A DNA stretch of 64,000 nt, from positions 2,418,001-2,482,000 of the forward strand of contig NZ_VSRV01000001.1 of NCBI RefSeq assembly GCF_008122525.1. The letters run 5' to 3'. Positions 20,011-28,951 of the stretch are shown here, piece by piece. The notes beneath the pieces are model-generated. The model did not search any database, had not been told where the DNA came from, and was given only the letters and a program-made list of their open reading frames with translations. Every line of letters starts with the position of its first letter. The stretch's first letter is position 1. The DNA is from Marinomonas sp. IMCC 4694 (GTDB lineage Bacteria > Pseudomonadota > Gammaproteobacteria > Pseudomonadales > Marinomonadaceae). The position numbers were made by a program, and so were the translations under genes.

Positions 20011-23000
20011 GTAACAAAGGTACTAGTGTCGACAATAAAAGAACCGGTTACTGGCTGAGTTTGATTACCGGCGGCATCGGTCGCAACCACGCTATAAATG
20101 TGTTCGCCGTCGGATAAAGACTCAGAGACTTGTACACGCCAAACGCCGCTACTCGCGGTGGCACTGTATTGCTGCCCATTGAGGGTCAAAACCACTTGCG
20201 CTCCCGTTTCTGCCGTACCGGCGATGAAAGGCATGGTGGCTTTGGTTAGGTTATCGTCGAAGGAAGCGCCTGTATCACTGCTTTGCTCCAACACAGCGGT
20301 TACGTTTAACGGAGAGATTGTATCCACGGTCATCGCGCCATTAATCGAAGCACTGTTCCCCGCGACATCCTCTGCCGAAATCACATAATCAAAATCGCCA
20401 TCGGGCAAAGCCTCCGTCACTTGCACCGACCAGTTACCGTTACTGTCTGCGGTAGTAGGATACTCCGTTGCGTTTATTAACAAGGATATATTGGCGCTCG
20501 GCTCTGCAATGCCCTTAAAAGTTGGGGTATTAACATTAGTCATACTATCGCTGTTGGAACGCCCCGAGTCGTCTTGCTGAACAAGCCCACCTTGAATAGT
20601 GGGTGCCGTCGTGTCTAACACGAAAGAGCGCGTCAGCAATGAAACATTACCCGCAAGATCTGTTTGCGTCACTTGGTAGGCGTAGGTGCCATTCATGGTT
20701 CGCTCTGGCAATGACAATGACCAGTTGCCCGTACTGGATACGGTGGTGGTAAACGACGTATTATCCATTACCACGACAATGCGGGCATTCGCTTCGCCCG
20801 TCCCTTGCAGTGTTGGCGTCGTTTCTTTGGTGATGTTATCGGTGCTGGATTGTCCGCTGTCCGATGCACCGGCTAAATTCGCCGTAAGCGGCGTGGGTGC
20901 TTGCGTATCAATGGTTATGTCCGCGCTGACTTGCGCGCTATTACCAGCCACATCGGTAGCGATGGCCGTGTAAGAATAGTCGCCATCCCCTAACGCTTGC
21001 GAAACTTGAAGACTCCACTTTCCCGCATCGTCTACCGTTGTTTCGTAACTCTCATCGCCGATGTCTAAGCGAATGCTCGCCCCGTTCTCCCCTGTGCCAT
21101 TGAACGTCGGCTTGTTACTATTTGTGACGCCGTCTGTATTTGACTCACCGGTGTCACTGCTGCTTTTTAGACGTGCGGTGACAGCGGTTGTAGAGTCTAC
21201 TTCGATGTTGCCCGATATTGTGGCTTGGTTGCCTGCGATGTCTGTTGAAGTGACCGTATAATCATGCCCACCATCGGTTAACGCATTGGTCACTTTTACC
21301 AACCAAGTACCCGCCTCAGTAACCGTTGTTGAATACGTTTGATTAGCAATGGTTAATGCAATTTGAGCGCCGGTCTCTGCGTTACCAGAAAATTCAGGCT
21401 GCACCAATTTAGTTAGCTTGTCAGTGTTGCTGTCACCTGTATCGGAGTTAGCCTCTAAACCTCCCGATAACGTAGTTTTGGTATCGATGGTAAGTCCTTG
21501 GTTTAAAACACGTTGGTTTCCAGCGGCATCCACTGCACTAATTTGATAGTCATATTGACCATCAGGAAGCGCACTTACCGTGTCGACTCGCCATGAGCCT
21601 TGATCATCAACAACGGTGTCGTAAAGCACACCGTTGAGCGTCATTGTAACTTGAGCACCCTGCTCAACCGTTCCTAAAAAAGAGGGGGTTGTGTTTGACG
21701 TAACACCGTCTTGATAAGAAATGCCCGTGTCAGAGGAAACAGACAAGCCGCCTGTTAATAATAAAGGGCTTGTTGTATCAATCGTAACGCTGCTGTTAAT
21801 AATCTTTTGATTTCCTGCCGCATCCGTACTAATCAGTCGATAAGCATGTATCGCGTCGGCCAGAGATTGATCGACGGCCACCGCCCACGTGCCGTTGCTT
21901 TGCACTGTGGTAAGGTACGTTGCGCCATCAATCTCAAGTGAGACTTGAGCGCCGCGTTCACCGGTTCCTGAGAATGTAGGTTTAGTGGCTTGAGTAATCG
22001 CATCCGAGCTTGAAGACCCCGTATCTGAACCTGCATCTAATCCACCGGTAAAGTTGATGAGTGTATCAATAACCACCCGCCCACTGAGTGTACTGGTGTT
22101 TCCTGCTGCATCGATGGAGGTCGCGTTATAATCGTATTCCCCATCGTCCATGACGGCTTCTATTGCGATACGCCACTCTCCGTTAGCGTCGACCACAACC
22201 TGATAGTCATTGTCCGCAATAGTGAGTGACACCGTCGCCCCTACTTCGCTCATGCCAGAAAACACCGGCCTTGTGTCATTCGTAACACCATCCAGACTGG
22301 ACGAGCCCGAATCAGATCCGACACTTAGCCCACCACTAAACAAAGGCGCTTGGGTGTCTACGGTGAGCCCATTGTCAACCGATACGGTGTTTCCCGCTTT
22401 ATCCGTGGCTTGAACCGTGTAGACAATATCGCCATCTGCCAGTGGGCTGGTGACATCAATAGACCAAGACTGATCACTGTTTGCGATAACGCTGTAAGAC
22501 GCACCCGCAATAGACAGGTTTATCACAGCGCCAGCTTCTGCTGTACCGCTAATAGTTGGGGTATTTACCTTAGTTAATGCATCACTCGACGACTCACCAG
22601 AATCACTGGCAGAGTCCAGTTTTGCGGTCACAAACAGTGAGGTATCTATGGTGATAGAGCCTGTTTTTTGGGCTGTATTGCCTGCTTTGTCCGTCGCGAC
22701 TACTGTGTAATCAAACTCGCCTTCTGGCAAAACATCACTCACAGTAATCGCCCACCCCCCTGAAAGAGGCACCACAGTAGAGTAATTTTGACTGTTAATA
22801 GTGAGCACCACAGAGGCACCCGGCTCGGCGGTTCCTCCAAACACAGGCGTGGTATTTTTGGTTAAATTATCGCTATCGCTCTCACCGGAATCACTGGTGG
22901 CCAATAATCCACCCGTTATCTGCGTGTCGGTATCAAGGGTAAATTCGCCCGTTAAAAGCGAGGCATTGCCAGCAGCATCTTCGGCGGTTAATGAATATTG

Positions 23001-26000
23001 GTACACCGCATCGGATAACTCGAGTGGCACATTCACGTGCCAATTTCCTGCGTCATCTACCGTCGCGGCTGCAGAAACGTTTTGACCCGCAATGTCAAGT
23101 GTTACAGTCGAACCTGGCTCAACCGTTCCCGTAAAATCAGGTTGTGTGTTATTCGTCAGTTGATCATTTGAATCGCTACCTGAGTCTGATTGCGCATCAA
23201 GACGGCCCGTAAAAGATTCCGGTGGTAACGTATCGATCTCAATACGACCTGTTAACCGTTGATCGTCCGATAAGGTATTACCGGCTAAATCGACGGTGTT
23301 GAGCTGATAATCATAAGCGCCATCAACCAATGTCACAGGTACCAAAATAGACCAGTCACGGCCTGCGTTGACCGTTGTGGTGTAAGTTTCACCCCCAATC
23401 GTTAAACTTACCGAAGCCCCAGCTTCACCGGTACCGCTAAAGGTAGGCGCCGCATCTTTGGTCAAATTATCCGTACTAGATTGACCAAGATCAGAAAAAG
23501 ACGCTAAGCCTCCAGTCAACTCAGCAACGGTATCAATCGTCAATGCGTGACTAACCGAGTCGGTTTGGTTACCCGCTGCGTCTTTTGCCGATACCTCAAA
23601 ACGATACACACCATCGGCCAGCGAATCGGTAACCGCTAATGTCCAGCTCTCAGAGCTGGTGACTCGCACACTGTCACTAGAGACCAGATTATCGCCCTGA
23701 TAAATCGCCAATGTCACATCACTGTCTGCTTCTGATGTCCCTGAAAAAATGGGGTTAGTCGCATTCGTAATGTAGTCACTTGAAGAAGCACCTGAATCGC
23801 TTGCATTCTCCATCGCCGCTGTAAAAGAGGCCGGGATTAAGGTATCGATAACAAAGGCTTGACCAGTTGTCGCAGAGTTACCAGCGGAGTCTACGGCATC
23901 CACTTGGTAAGAATAACGGCCGTCAACTAAATCATCCACAAAGGCAAACTGCCACTCGCCATTTTCGTCGACAACAATGTTGTCGCTGATAACGTCCCCC
24001 TCTACGGTCAACGTTAACCTTGCTCCTGCTTCACCGGTTCCCGATAAAGTCGGCTTAGTTAACCTCGTTACGGCGTCATCATCAGATCGACCTGAATCAC
24101 TCAATGTATCTAACTGAGCAGTGACAGCAGTACTGATATCGACCGTCATAGTGTGTTCAATAAGCGGAGACTGGTTACCCGCTAGATCCGTGGCCAGAAT
24201 ACGGTAAGTGTATTCACCCGGCTCAAGCAAATCTGTGATCTGTAAAGACCAGAGACCATTCATACCCACTTGAGTGCTGTATTCCGTATCGTTTATTGTT
24301 ACCACGACCGTGGCTTGGGCTTCCCCTGAACCTGAAAAAAGCGGAGTTTGTACGTTGGTTAGATAATCATCTGCCGAGACACCGCTGTCTGACGCTGAAT
24401 CTAAACCGCCACTTAATGACGTCACGGTATCAATGGTAATTTCATGGGTCACTAGCGTTTGATTGCCGGCCAAATCCATCGCGATTACCGTGTATTCATA
24501 GTTGCCAGGGGACAGGCTGTCCGACATCTGAATGTACCAGTCACCATTACTATCAGACGTGGTTTGATAACTTTTACCATCAATTGACAGATTGATTGAT
24601 ATTGCCGCTTCCGTAACACCAGAAAATTTGGGCTGAACATCCTTAGTTAAACTGTCTGAATCGCTGTTACCCGTGTCACTTTCGGCGTCCAGTCGAGCCG
24701 TGAGCACAGGAGGCTGCGTGTCAATGACTAAAGTGCTCGCCAAGGTTTTGGTATTTCCAGCGAGGTCTTTAGAGGTTAATGAGTATTCATAACGACCATC
24801 TTCTAACTGCATTTCTGGGTCAATAAACCAAGCACCATCACGGCCAACATTAGTCTGCCATTCAAGCCCATTCAGCACCAAAACAACCGCCGCCGCGTCA
24901 TCACCCGTTCCTGAAAACGTCGGATTAACTTGATTCGTAATATCATCACCCACAACATTACTGTCTAACAGCGCAGTGAGCCTCCCGTCAAAATTCAGCT
25001 GCGTATCGACCGTGAGCGTTGCTGTCAATTCAGCCGATCGATTGCCCGCCACGTCGACAGAAACCACTTGATATTCTTTATCAATCTCATCAAACAAGGC
25101 CGTGGTCACTGTCATCGACCATTGTCCATCTGCACCGACTTTTTCTTTATAAACACGCCCATCGATGGTTAACTCAATGGTCGTGTTGGCTTCGCCTTGA
25201 CCAATAAAAGTGGCCTTCGAATCAAAGGTAATTGTGTCTGTATCGCTGTCACCGGTATCACTGGAGGCACTTAACCTAGCATCCGGTTGTACAGGGGATT
25301 GAGTATCAATAACGAGCGTTTTATTTGTCGTCGCGGTGCCACCCAAAAGCGTCGTTGTGGTCACCAAAGCAGTGTAAGTGCCATCCGGCAGCGTACTAAC
25401 GATAGTAACAGACCAAGCACCGGCGTTATCAGCGGTAGCCAGCTCAACGGCACCATTTAAAGACATGGATATTGACGCCCCAGGATTAGACGTTCCGACG
25501 AACGTTAATCCCTGCGCGACGTTGGTAATAAAGTCACCTGTCACACCAGAATCAGTGTCTGCGCTCAATGTAACGGTTAGCTTTACCTCTTCCTTTTTTT
25601 CTTCGACGTTACTGCTTTTAGAAGAAGGTGCACTCGAAGAAGACACCACCACTTGTTGTATTTGTGGTTGTGGTAGGATTTTTTTGAAACCAGAGCCGCT
25701 CTCAGTGCTTTTTTGTGTTGTATCGCCTTGCGCTTCTGCCAATTCAGGGTTAGGCAAAACGCCCCCCTCTTCCGAGGTCTCTTCGGCAATGGCGTCGACA
25801 TTCAAAGCCCCATCCAATCGATTGCTCGCGGTGCTTGCATTCTCAGCCGCCACCTCCTCATCTTCGTCAAGTTGCTTTTCTCGCGCGGCTAAGGCCTCTT
25901 CTTTAGCCTCAATGTCTTCCTTCAGTGCTTCAAGACGAGCGGCTTCTTCCGCAAGCTGCTGTAACCGTAACTCGGTTTCATCTGGCAACGCGTCTTTTTG

Positions 26001-26288
26001 TTCCGCTTCCTTCTGCGTAGATTGAGTACCCTCACCCGAGCCGGAACCGCTTTCTGTGAGTATGTTTTCTAAAAAAACGTTCTCAACCTGATCAAGACTT
26101 AAGTTGGATGCCGACATGATGTCAGTAATAGAAACAGGCTCGCCGCCTGAAAAGACTTCCATTTCTCCTGAGGCAATTTTCACAAGCGCGTCTGGTATAA
26201 CCACATCTTGCCCATCAGCGCCCTTGGTGAGTAAATCAAACCCAACGACTCTGATATTCTGCAAACCCTCAACGAGAATCCTTTCCAT
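17907..26288 (-). CDS. Giant Ig-like repeat adhesin, N-terminal part (truncated by a 10-bp duplication)
   Basis: This ORF holds 2,793 codons starting with MERILVEGLQNIRVVGFD. Residues 1-80 form a small non-repeat domain. A glycine/serine linker follows, then a highly charged coiled coil (about 105-150, EEAARLEALKEDIEAKEEAL), then a low-complexity Ser/Lys/Glu linker to about 240, and 26 full Ig-like domains of about 95 residues. The 27th domain is cut: after the motif TISGDI the frame runs into RRYKSRY and stops. Dropping one 10-bp repeat unit at 17,973 joins it in frame to the next ORF, giving 7,666 residues. An N-terminal coiled coil that holds the adhesin in its channel is known for SiiE. 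I see no LapG-type TAAG or PAAG cleavage site in the first 250 residues. Substrate for the TolC/HlyD genes downstream; surface attachment is inferred. Confidence 0.92.
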   Translation of the reverse strand: MERILVEGLQNIRVVGFDLLTKGADGQDVVIPDALVKIASGEMEVFSGGEPVSITDIMSASNLSLDQVENVFLENILTESGSGSGEGTQSTQKEAEQKDALPDETELRLQQLAEEAARLEALKEDIEAKEEALAAREKQLDEDEEVAAENASTASNRLDGALNVDAIAEETSEEGGVLPNPELAEAQGDTTQKSTESGSGFKKILPQPQIQQVVVSSSSAPSSKSSNVEEKKEEVKLTVTLSADTDSGVTGDFITNVAQGLTFVGTSNPGASISMSLNGAVELATADNAGAWSVTIVSTLPDGTYTALVTTTTLLGGTATTNKTLVIDTQSPVQPDARLSASSDTGDSDTDTITFDSKATFIGQGEANTTIELTIDGRVYKEKVGADGQWSMTVTTALFDEIDKEYQVVSVDVAGNRSAELTATLTVDTQLNFDGRLTALLDSNVVGDDITNQVNPTFSGTGDDAAAVVLVLNGLEWQTNVGRDGAWFIDPEMQLEDGRYEYSLTSKDLAGNTKTLASTLVIDTQPPVLTARLDAESDTGNSDSDSLTKDVQPKFSGVTEAAISINLSIDGKSYQTTSDSNGDWYIQMSDSLSPGNYEYTVIAMDLAGNQTLVTHEITIDTVTSLSGGLDSASDSGVSADDYLTNVQTPLFSGSGEAQATVVVTINDTEYSTQVGMNGLWSLQITDLLEPGEYTYRILATDLAGNQSPLIEHTMTVDISTAVTAQLDTLSDSGRSDDDAVTRLTKPTLSGTGEAGARLTLTVEGDVISDNIVVDENGEWQFAFVDDLVDGRYSYQVDAVDSAGNSATTGQAFVIDTLIPASFTAAMENASDSGASSSDYITNATNPIFSGTSEADSDVTLAIYQGDNLVSSDSVRVTSSESWTLAVTDSLADGVYRFEVSAKDAAGNQTDSVSHALTIDTVAELTGGLASFSDLGQSSTDNLTKDAAPTFSGTGEAGASVSLTIGGETYTTTVNAGRDWSILVPVTLVDGAYDYQLNTVDLAGNTLSDDQRLTGRIEIDTLPPESFTGRLDAQSDSGSDSNDQLTNNTQPDFTGTVEPGSTVTLDIAGQNVSAAATVDDAGNWHVNVPLELSDAVYQYSLTAEDAAGNASLLTGEFTLDTDTQITGGLLATSDSGESDSDNLTKNTTPVFGGTAEPGASVVLTINSQNYSTVVPLSGGWAITVSDVLPEGEFDYTVVATDKAGNTAQKTGSITIDTSLFVTAKLDSASDSGESSSDALTKVNTPTISGTAEAGAVINLSIAGASYSVIANSDQSWSIDVTSPLADGDIVYTVQATDKAGNTVSVDNGLTVDTQAPLFSGGLSVGSDSGSSSLDGVTNDTRPVFSGMSEVGATVSLTIADNDYQVVVDANGEWRIAIEAVMDDGEYDYNATSIDAAGNTSTLSGRVVIDTLINFTGGLDAGSDTGSSSSDAITQATKPTFSGTGERGAQVSLEIDGATYLTTVQSNGTWAVAVDQSLADAIHAYRLISTDAAGNQKIINSSVTIDTTSPLLLTGGLSVSSDTGISYQDGVTSNTTPSFLGTVEQGAQVTMTLNGVLYDTVVDDQGSWRVDTVSALPDGQYDYQISAVDAAGNQRVLNQGLTIDTKTTLSGGLEANSDTGDSNTDKLTKLVQPEFSGNAETGAQIALTIANQTYSTTVTEAGTWLVKVTNALTDGGHDYTVTSTDIAGNQATISGNIEVDSTTAVTARLKSSSDTGESNTDGVTNSNKPTFNGTGENGASIRLDIGDESYETTVDDAGKWSLQVSQALGDGDYSYTAIATDVAGNSAQVSADITIDTQAPTPLTANLAGASDSGQSSTDNITKETTPTLQGTGEANARIVVVMDNTSFTTTVSSTGNWSLSLPERTMNGTYAYQVTQTDLAGNVSLLTRSFVLDTTAPTIQGGLVQQDDSGRSNSDSMTNVNTPTFKGIAEPSANISLLINATEYPTTADSNGNWSVQVTEALPDGDFDYVISAEDVAGNSASINGAMTVDTISPLNVTAVLEQSSDTGASFDDNLTKATMPFIAGTAETGAQVVLTLNGQQYSATASSGVWRVQVSESLSDGEHIYSVVATDAAGNQTQPVTGSFIVDTSTFVTGGLLASSDTGISNSDNLTQIDTPTFVGTTEVGASVVLVINGYSYEAMVDTQGNWQVEIPAAQPLSEGGHSYTMTATDLAGNAAVTTNTVVVDTTSPTPFTLTLAQASDSAEKGDSLTNDNTPTIVGTGEPGARIEVTAGNQVKNTTVNDSGTWSVILDSLDDGLVTIAAKAIDDAGNESTTSLDITVDTTTQLTVGLSSGSDLGFENNDGITSQTQPTFIGTAEVNATIALTINDETYTTTVDNQGNWRITVSDNLPEGDHSYRATVTDKAGNSVEANGQVTVDTTAPTPFTGGLDSASDSGISNSDKLTNVTQPTFSGTGEVGSRVRLTLDNQSKTVSVDEEGNWSITIDSALTTSGNYPYALLATDVAGNSKSLSGSFTLDTTINLTGGLDYTSDTGLSFSDGLTRDTTPTFSGSADANATVMVTVSGQEYVTTATSNGRWSLTVEQPLTDDINGTTYPYTIDATDAAGNQATQIHKNFTLDLGNPTPFQGALAANSDTGAPDGVTSDSTPTFTGIAETGSSVKIEIDGATFNATVTESGNWSVSVPFANKLSDGTHVYRLIATDKAGNESTIEDTLTIDTLAPALTATLSTASDSGDANNDGLTNITTPSFNGTTQPGALVELTINGVSYLASMQDNGNWTAQVTNALAQDDYHYVVTASDLAGNISTISGDIRRYKSRYTSATALYSQSVSDVGLG
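17973..17998 (-). repeat. 10-bp tandem repeat that breaks the adhesin frame
   Basis: On the plus strand the unit ATATCGCCTG occurs twice in a row (17,973-17,982 and 17,983-17,992), followed by a partial third ATATCG. With two units the adhesin frame ends at 17,907. With one unit the protein reads TISGDIKVDIQAPQPF, a normal domain boundary, and the whole gene from 26,288 to 3,278 becomes 23,001 bases, divisible by three. Slippage, programmed phase variation, or a sequencing or assembly error are all possible. Confidence 0.95.
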
Positions 26289-26713
26289 TTACCCTAACCC
26301 CTGAATCAAAAAAACAGCCATAAACCACTAAGAAACAACACGGTATGACACAATAAAACACAATTGAATACATTTAATAACAATAACAGTACAACAAAGA
26401 ACATGCACGCCCTGCCATACAAAGAACAAGCAAAAAAACACTGCGAATATCACTTTAAAAGGGGCGTTATTACATAAGGTAATCAGGAAAAGGAGGCGCC
26501 ATTCGTTTGCAGAATAAACACAAGCCATAACTGAACAAAACAGCATGGCAAAAATATACTTAACATAAAAAGAGGGGCAACTCAGTGCAAGGACATGAGT
26601 GTTTTTTAATCAACTTCGTGAATTGACTGGCATAAAAAGCCCAATGACTAATTTAAGACGCACAAAAAAAGACTCAGTAACCCTATAAAAACGACCCGTT
26701 GTGGAAAGTCACA
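26289..26713. other. Adhesin upstream region (no gene)
   Basis: These 425 AT-rich bases lie between the cyclase stop and the adhesin start. They should hold the adhesin operon promoter on the minus strand. A purine-rich stretch (GGGGTTAGGG) lies just before the adhesin ATG and may serve as ribosome site. A short hydrophobic open frame at 26,328-26,546 is not credible as a gene. I saw no clear hairpin terminator for the cyclase gene. Confidence 0.5.
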
Positions 26714-28285
26714 CTACAAAATATGAATGTGACTCGTCACGCGATTACGACCTGTATTTTTGGATTCATACATGGCTATGTCCGCCTGCCTAAACGTGTC
26801 AGAGCAATCCACCGTCTGTACCCAATTAGATACGCCAAGGGAAATGGTAATAGGCCGTGAGATCTGAGTTATAACAAAACGAGAGACAAGCTCACGCACT
26901 TCTTCCGCAAACGCCGTGGCAAACGAAGAGGACTTACTGGGCAAAATAATCACAAATTCTTCTCCCCCTGAACGGATCAAAGACCCATGACTCGCTATTT
27001 TTTGCCGCACCAACTCCGCCAATGATTTTAACACCAGATCCCCTACCTCGTGACCAAACTCATCATTGACTTGTTTGAAATGATCAATATCAAAAAATAT
27101 CACATAAAAAGGCGTGGATGAGGCCGTCAATCTCTTCACCATTTCATCCATGGCTCTGCGATTCATCAGCCCCGTCAGCGGATCTGTTTTTCTGTCGTCG
27201 TCGAACCGCAACACCTTCTCATTTAAAGAATCTATTTCTTTTCGAATGGCCCCTTCTAACAAATACGCCTCATAAAACCACGCGCTCACTTTCGTAAATG
27301 GGTCATGATTTTTTGTATTTTGAGCCAGTAAACGCAGTGGTTTAGCAATTAAATAGGCGCAAGTAATAACACATAACAAAATAAACACTTGCACAGGAAG
27401 CGCTTGCTTAGAAATCAACCAAATTTGCTTATCCAACTCTTTAAGCACAGAGGCACGTGGGGTTTGCACAACAATCCCCCAGCCTGATTCCTTAACGTAA
27501 GCATAACCCGCTACCATTTCAATGCCTTTGGAGTTGACGACCTCATGTGCACCGCTCTGCCCCTCGACAACATCATTAATCACATCATTTGACGTTACGT
27601 TTTCACCCATTCTGTTTTTTTCAGGATGATAAATAAGCTCTTTATCAGAGGACACCACATAAATATACGAACCATCAAGATAGCCATGTCGCGACAGCAG
27701 ATGCTCTAAAAATACGTTATCGTGGAGATACATGGTGCCGATAAGATTACCAATGTATTGACCCGATTTATTCACGACAGGGTGAGAAAAAAAAGAAAGG
27801 TATGTACCTGTAGGCCCGATAACAGGGCCAATGAACGCCGCACGAGGTTCAACAAACTGATCTGCTAGCGAATCCCTAAGATGATACCCTCGTAACCCTG
27901 TTGACTTGGGAGAAATGGCTAAAATATGACCTTCTCGATTCATAAAGGATACCGAGTTAAAGCTCTCACTCATCTTTTTTACAAGATCTAACTCGGCCTG
28001 CAATCCTTCCACATCACTGACACCAAGCGGCGCAATACTGGCCACAAGATTGGCACTGATCGCTAACTGAGACGTTGCATTTTTCAAAAAAATGTCTGTC
28101 ATAATCGCCAATTTTTCAGCGTAAATGCGATTTGACTCCAGTGACATATTGATCAACAGATTTTTTTGAAATTGATAAATGGCGTAATAACCATTTCCAA
28201 CCGTGAGCAAAATACCCGCGATTGAAAGGGAAACAATCAGAAACCTGAGCGACAAAATAATGCGTAACGAGAATGTCTTTTTCAT
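26714..28285 (-). CDS. Membrane diguanylate cyclase with periplasmic dCACHE sensor
   Basis: A 523-residue protein made of a TM helix at about 9-33, a large periplasmic region of about 250 residues with CACHE-type features (for example a STGLRGYHLRD segment and a YIYVVSSDKELIYHP strand), a second TM near 293-313, a short linker and a GGDEF domain from about 355. The active loop is GGEEF at 440-444, and the NRRAMDEM and FFDIDHFKQVND segments typical of active cyclases are present, so it should make c-di-GMP from GTP. The RxxD inhibitory site expected just before GGEEF is replaced by ASHG, so product inhibition is probably missing. It lies upstream of the adhesin on the same strand, but 425 bases separate them. 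A link to adhesin control is plausible, not shown. Confidence 0.9.
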   Translation of the reverse strand: MKKTFSLRIILSLRFLIVSLSIAGILLTVGNGYYAIYQFQKNLLINMSLESNRIYAEKLAIMTDIFLKNATSQLAISANLVASIAPLGVSDVEGLQAELDLVKKMSESFNSVSFMNREGHILAISPKSTGLRGYHLRDSLADQFVEPRAAFIGPVIGPTGTYLSFFSHPVVNKSGQYIGNLIGTMYLHDNVFLEHLLSRHGYLDGSYIYVVSSDKELIYHPEKNRMGENVTSNDVINDVVEGQSGAHEVVNSKGIEMVAGYAYVKESGWGIVVQTPRASVLKELDKQIWLISKQALPVQVFILLCVITCAYLIAKPLRLLAQNTKNHDPFTKVSAWFYEAYLLEGAIRKEIDSLNEKVLRFDDDRKTDPLTGLMNRRAMDEMVKRLTASSTPFYVIFFDIDHFKQVNDEFGHEVGDLVLKSLAELVRQKIASHGSLIRSGGEEFVIILPSKSSSFATAFAEEVRELVSRFVITQISRPITISLGVSNWVQTVDCSDTFRQADIAMYESKNTGRNRVTSHIHIL

Positions 28286-28477
28286 TGAAAAATAACGATA
28301 ATCCTTGCTGATATGACAAGCCTATTTATGAAGAAATACCTTAGCACCAAAGCAACAAGCTATTTCTTATAAAGTACGACATTATACCCTCTCGGTAAAC
28401 AGCAATGAAACACAACCCAACGGGTGAGTTGGTGAATATTTCGGCGGCCACTTGATCACCATAAGGTAATTCAAACA

Positions 28478-28686
28478 CCGCCAGTAGCCAAACTGGTGAT
28501 ACACCAGCCCCTCTTGTTCACAGAAGCCGTTGGCCGATAACCCAGATAACCGCCATTTTTCGATACGCGCTGCCCAAGTTTGGTTTAATGCTGTGTTCCT
28601 TTTAATTGCTCCATGAGTATTGATAATGAAACACAGTGTGGTTGGAGTTAAATGTGAAAACTAGAGACTGATACAGTGACGCTTAC
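28478..28686 (-). pseudogene. IS66-family left-end relic with degenerate tnpA
   Basis: The terminal repeat GTAAGCGTCACTGTATC (minus strand) lies at 28,670-28,686. It is followed by a leader nearly identical to the one at 30,296-30,373 and then by tnpA-like sequence (TWAARIEKWRLSGLSAN, GLVYHQFGYWR) that loses its start codon and ends after about 45 codons near 28,478. It is a broken copy of the element whose tnpA lies at 29,982-30,287. Confidence 0.8.
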
Positions 28687-28737
28687 CGCTTACGATTAGA
28701 ATTGATCAATATATACAACCAAATACATCAAGAGAAA

Positions 28738-28951
28738 TTACTGGCGTTGCCCACCAGCAATCATTTCGAACACTAACTTACCGAATCTCGCCGATTTAGC
28801 AGGGTCTGATAGCAGTTGCATCATTTGGTTCTGGTGTGCTGAGCCGCTACTCATAATCGCGTCGCCTAGGGCTCGGGAGAAGTCACCTAACATAGCCTGC
28901 TCTGCGCTATTTTCTTTAATTTGTCTCATCACCAATTCGTTTTCCATCACC
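28738..28951 (-). pseudogene. Relic of an hsdR 3' end
   Basis: These bases encode about the last 70 residues of HsdR (ENELVMRQIKENSAEQAML and onwards) and match the end of the intact hsdR at 35,505-35,720 with only a few changes. The match continues past the stop to about 28,690, reaching the end of the short XRE gene copy (ATTAGA.TTG then TATATACAACCAAATA). Homology stops abruptly at 28,951, where an IS66 transposase fragment begins. It is a leftover of a second or duplicated restriction locus. Confidence 0.85.

Noticed and set aside
3278..26288. Dozens of open frames on the plus strand opposite the adhesin
   Set aside because: They repeat with the domain period, have no ribosome sites and arise from the biased codons of the repetitive minus-strand gene.
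3278..26288. Possible CRISPR-like or RTX repeats
   Set aside because: The periodicity is about 285-300 bases and encodes Ig-like domains; no GGxGxDxxx nonapeptides and no short repeat-spacer pattern are present.
26328..26546. Small hydrophobic minus-strand frame upstream of the adhesin
   Set aside because: Cysteine- and valine-rich AT-biased translation without ribosome site or family features; treated as promoter region.
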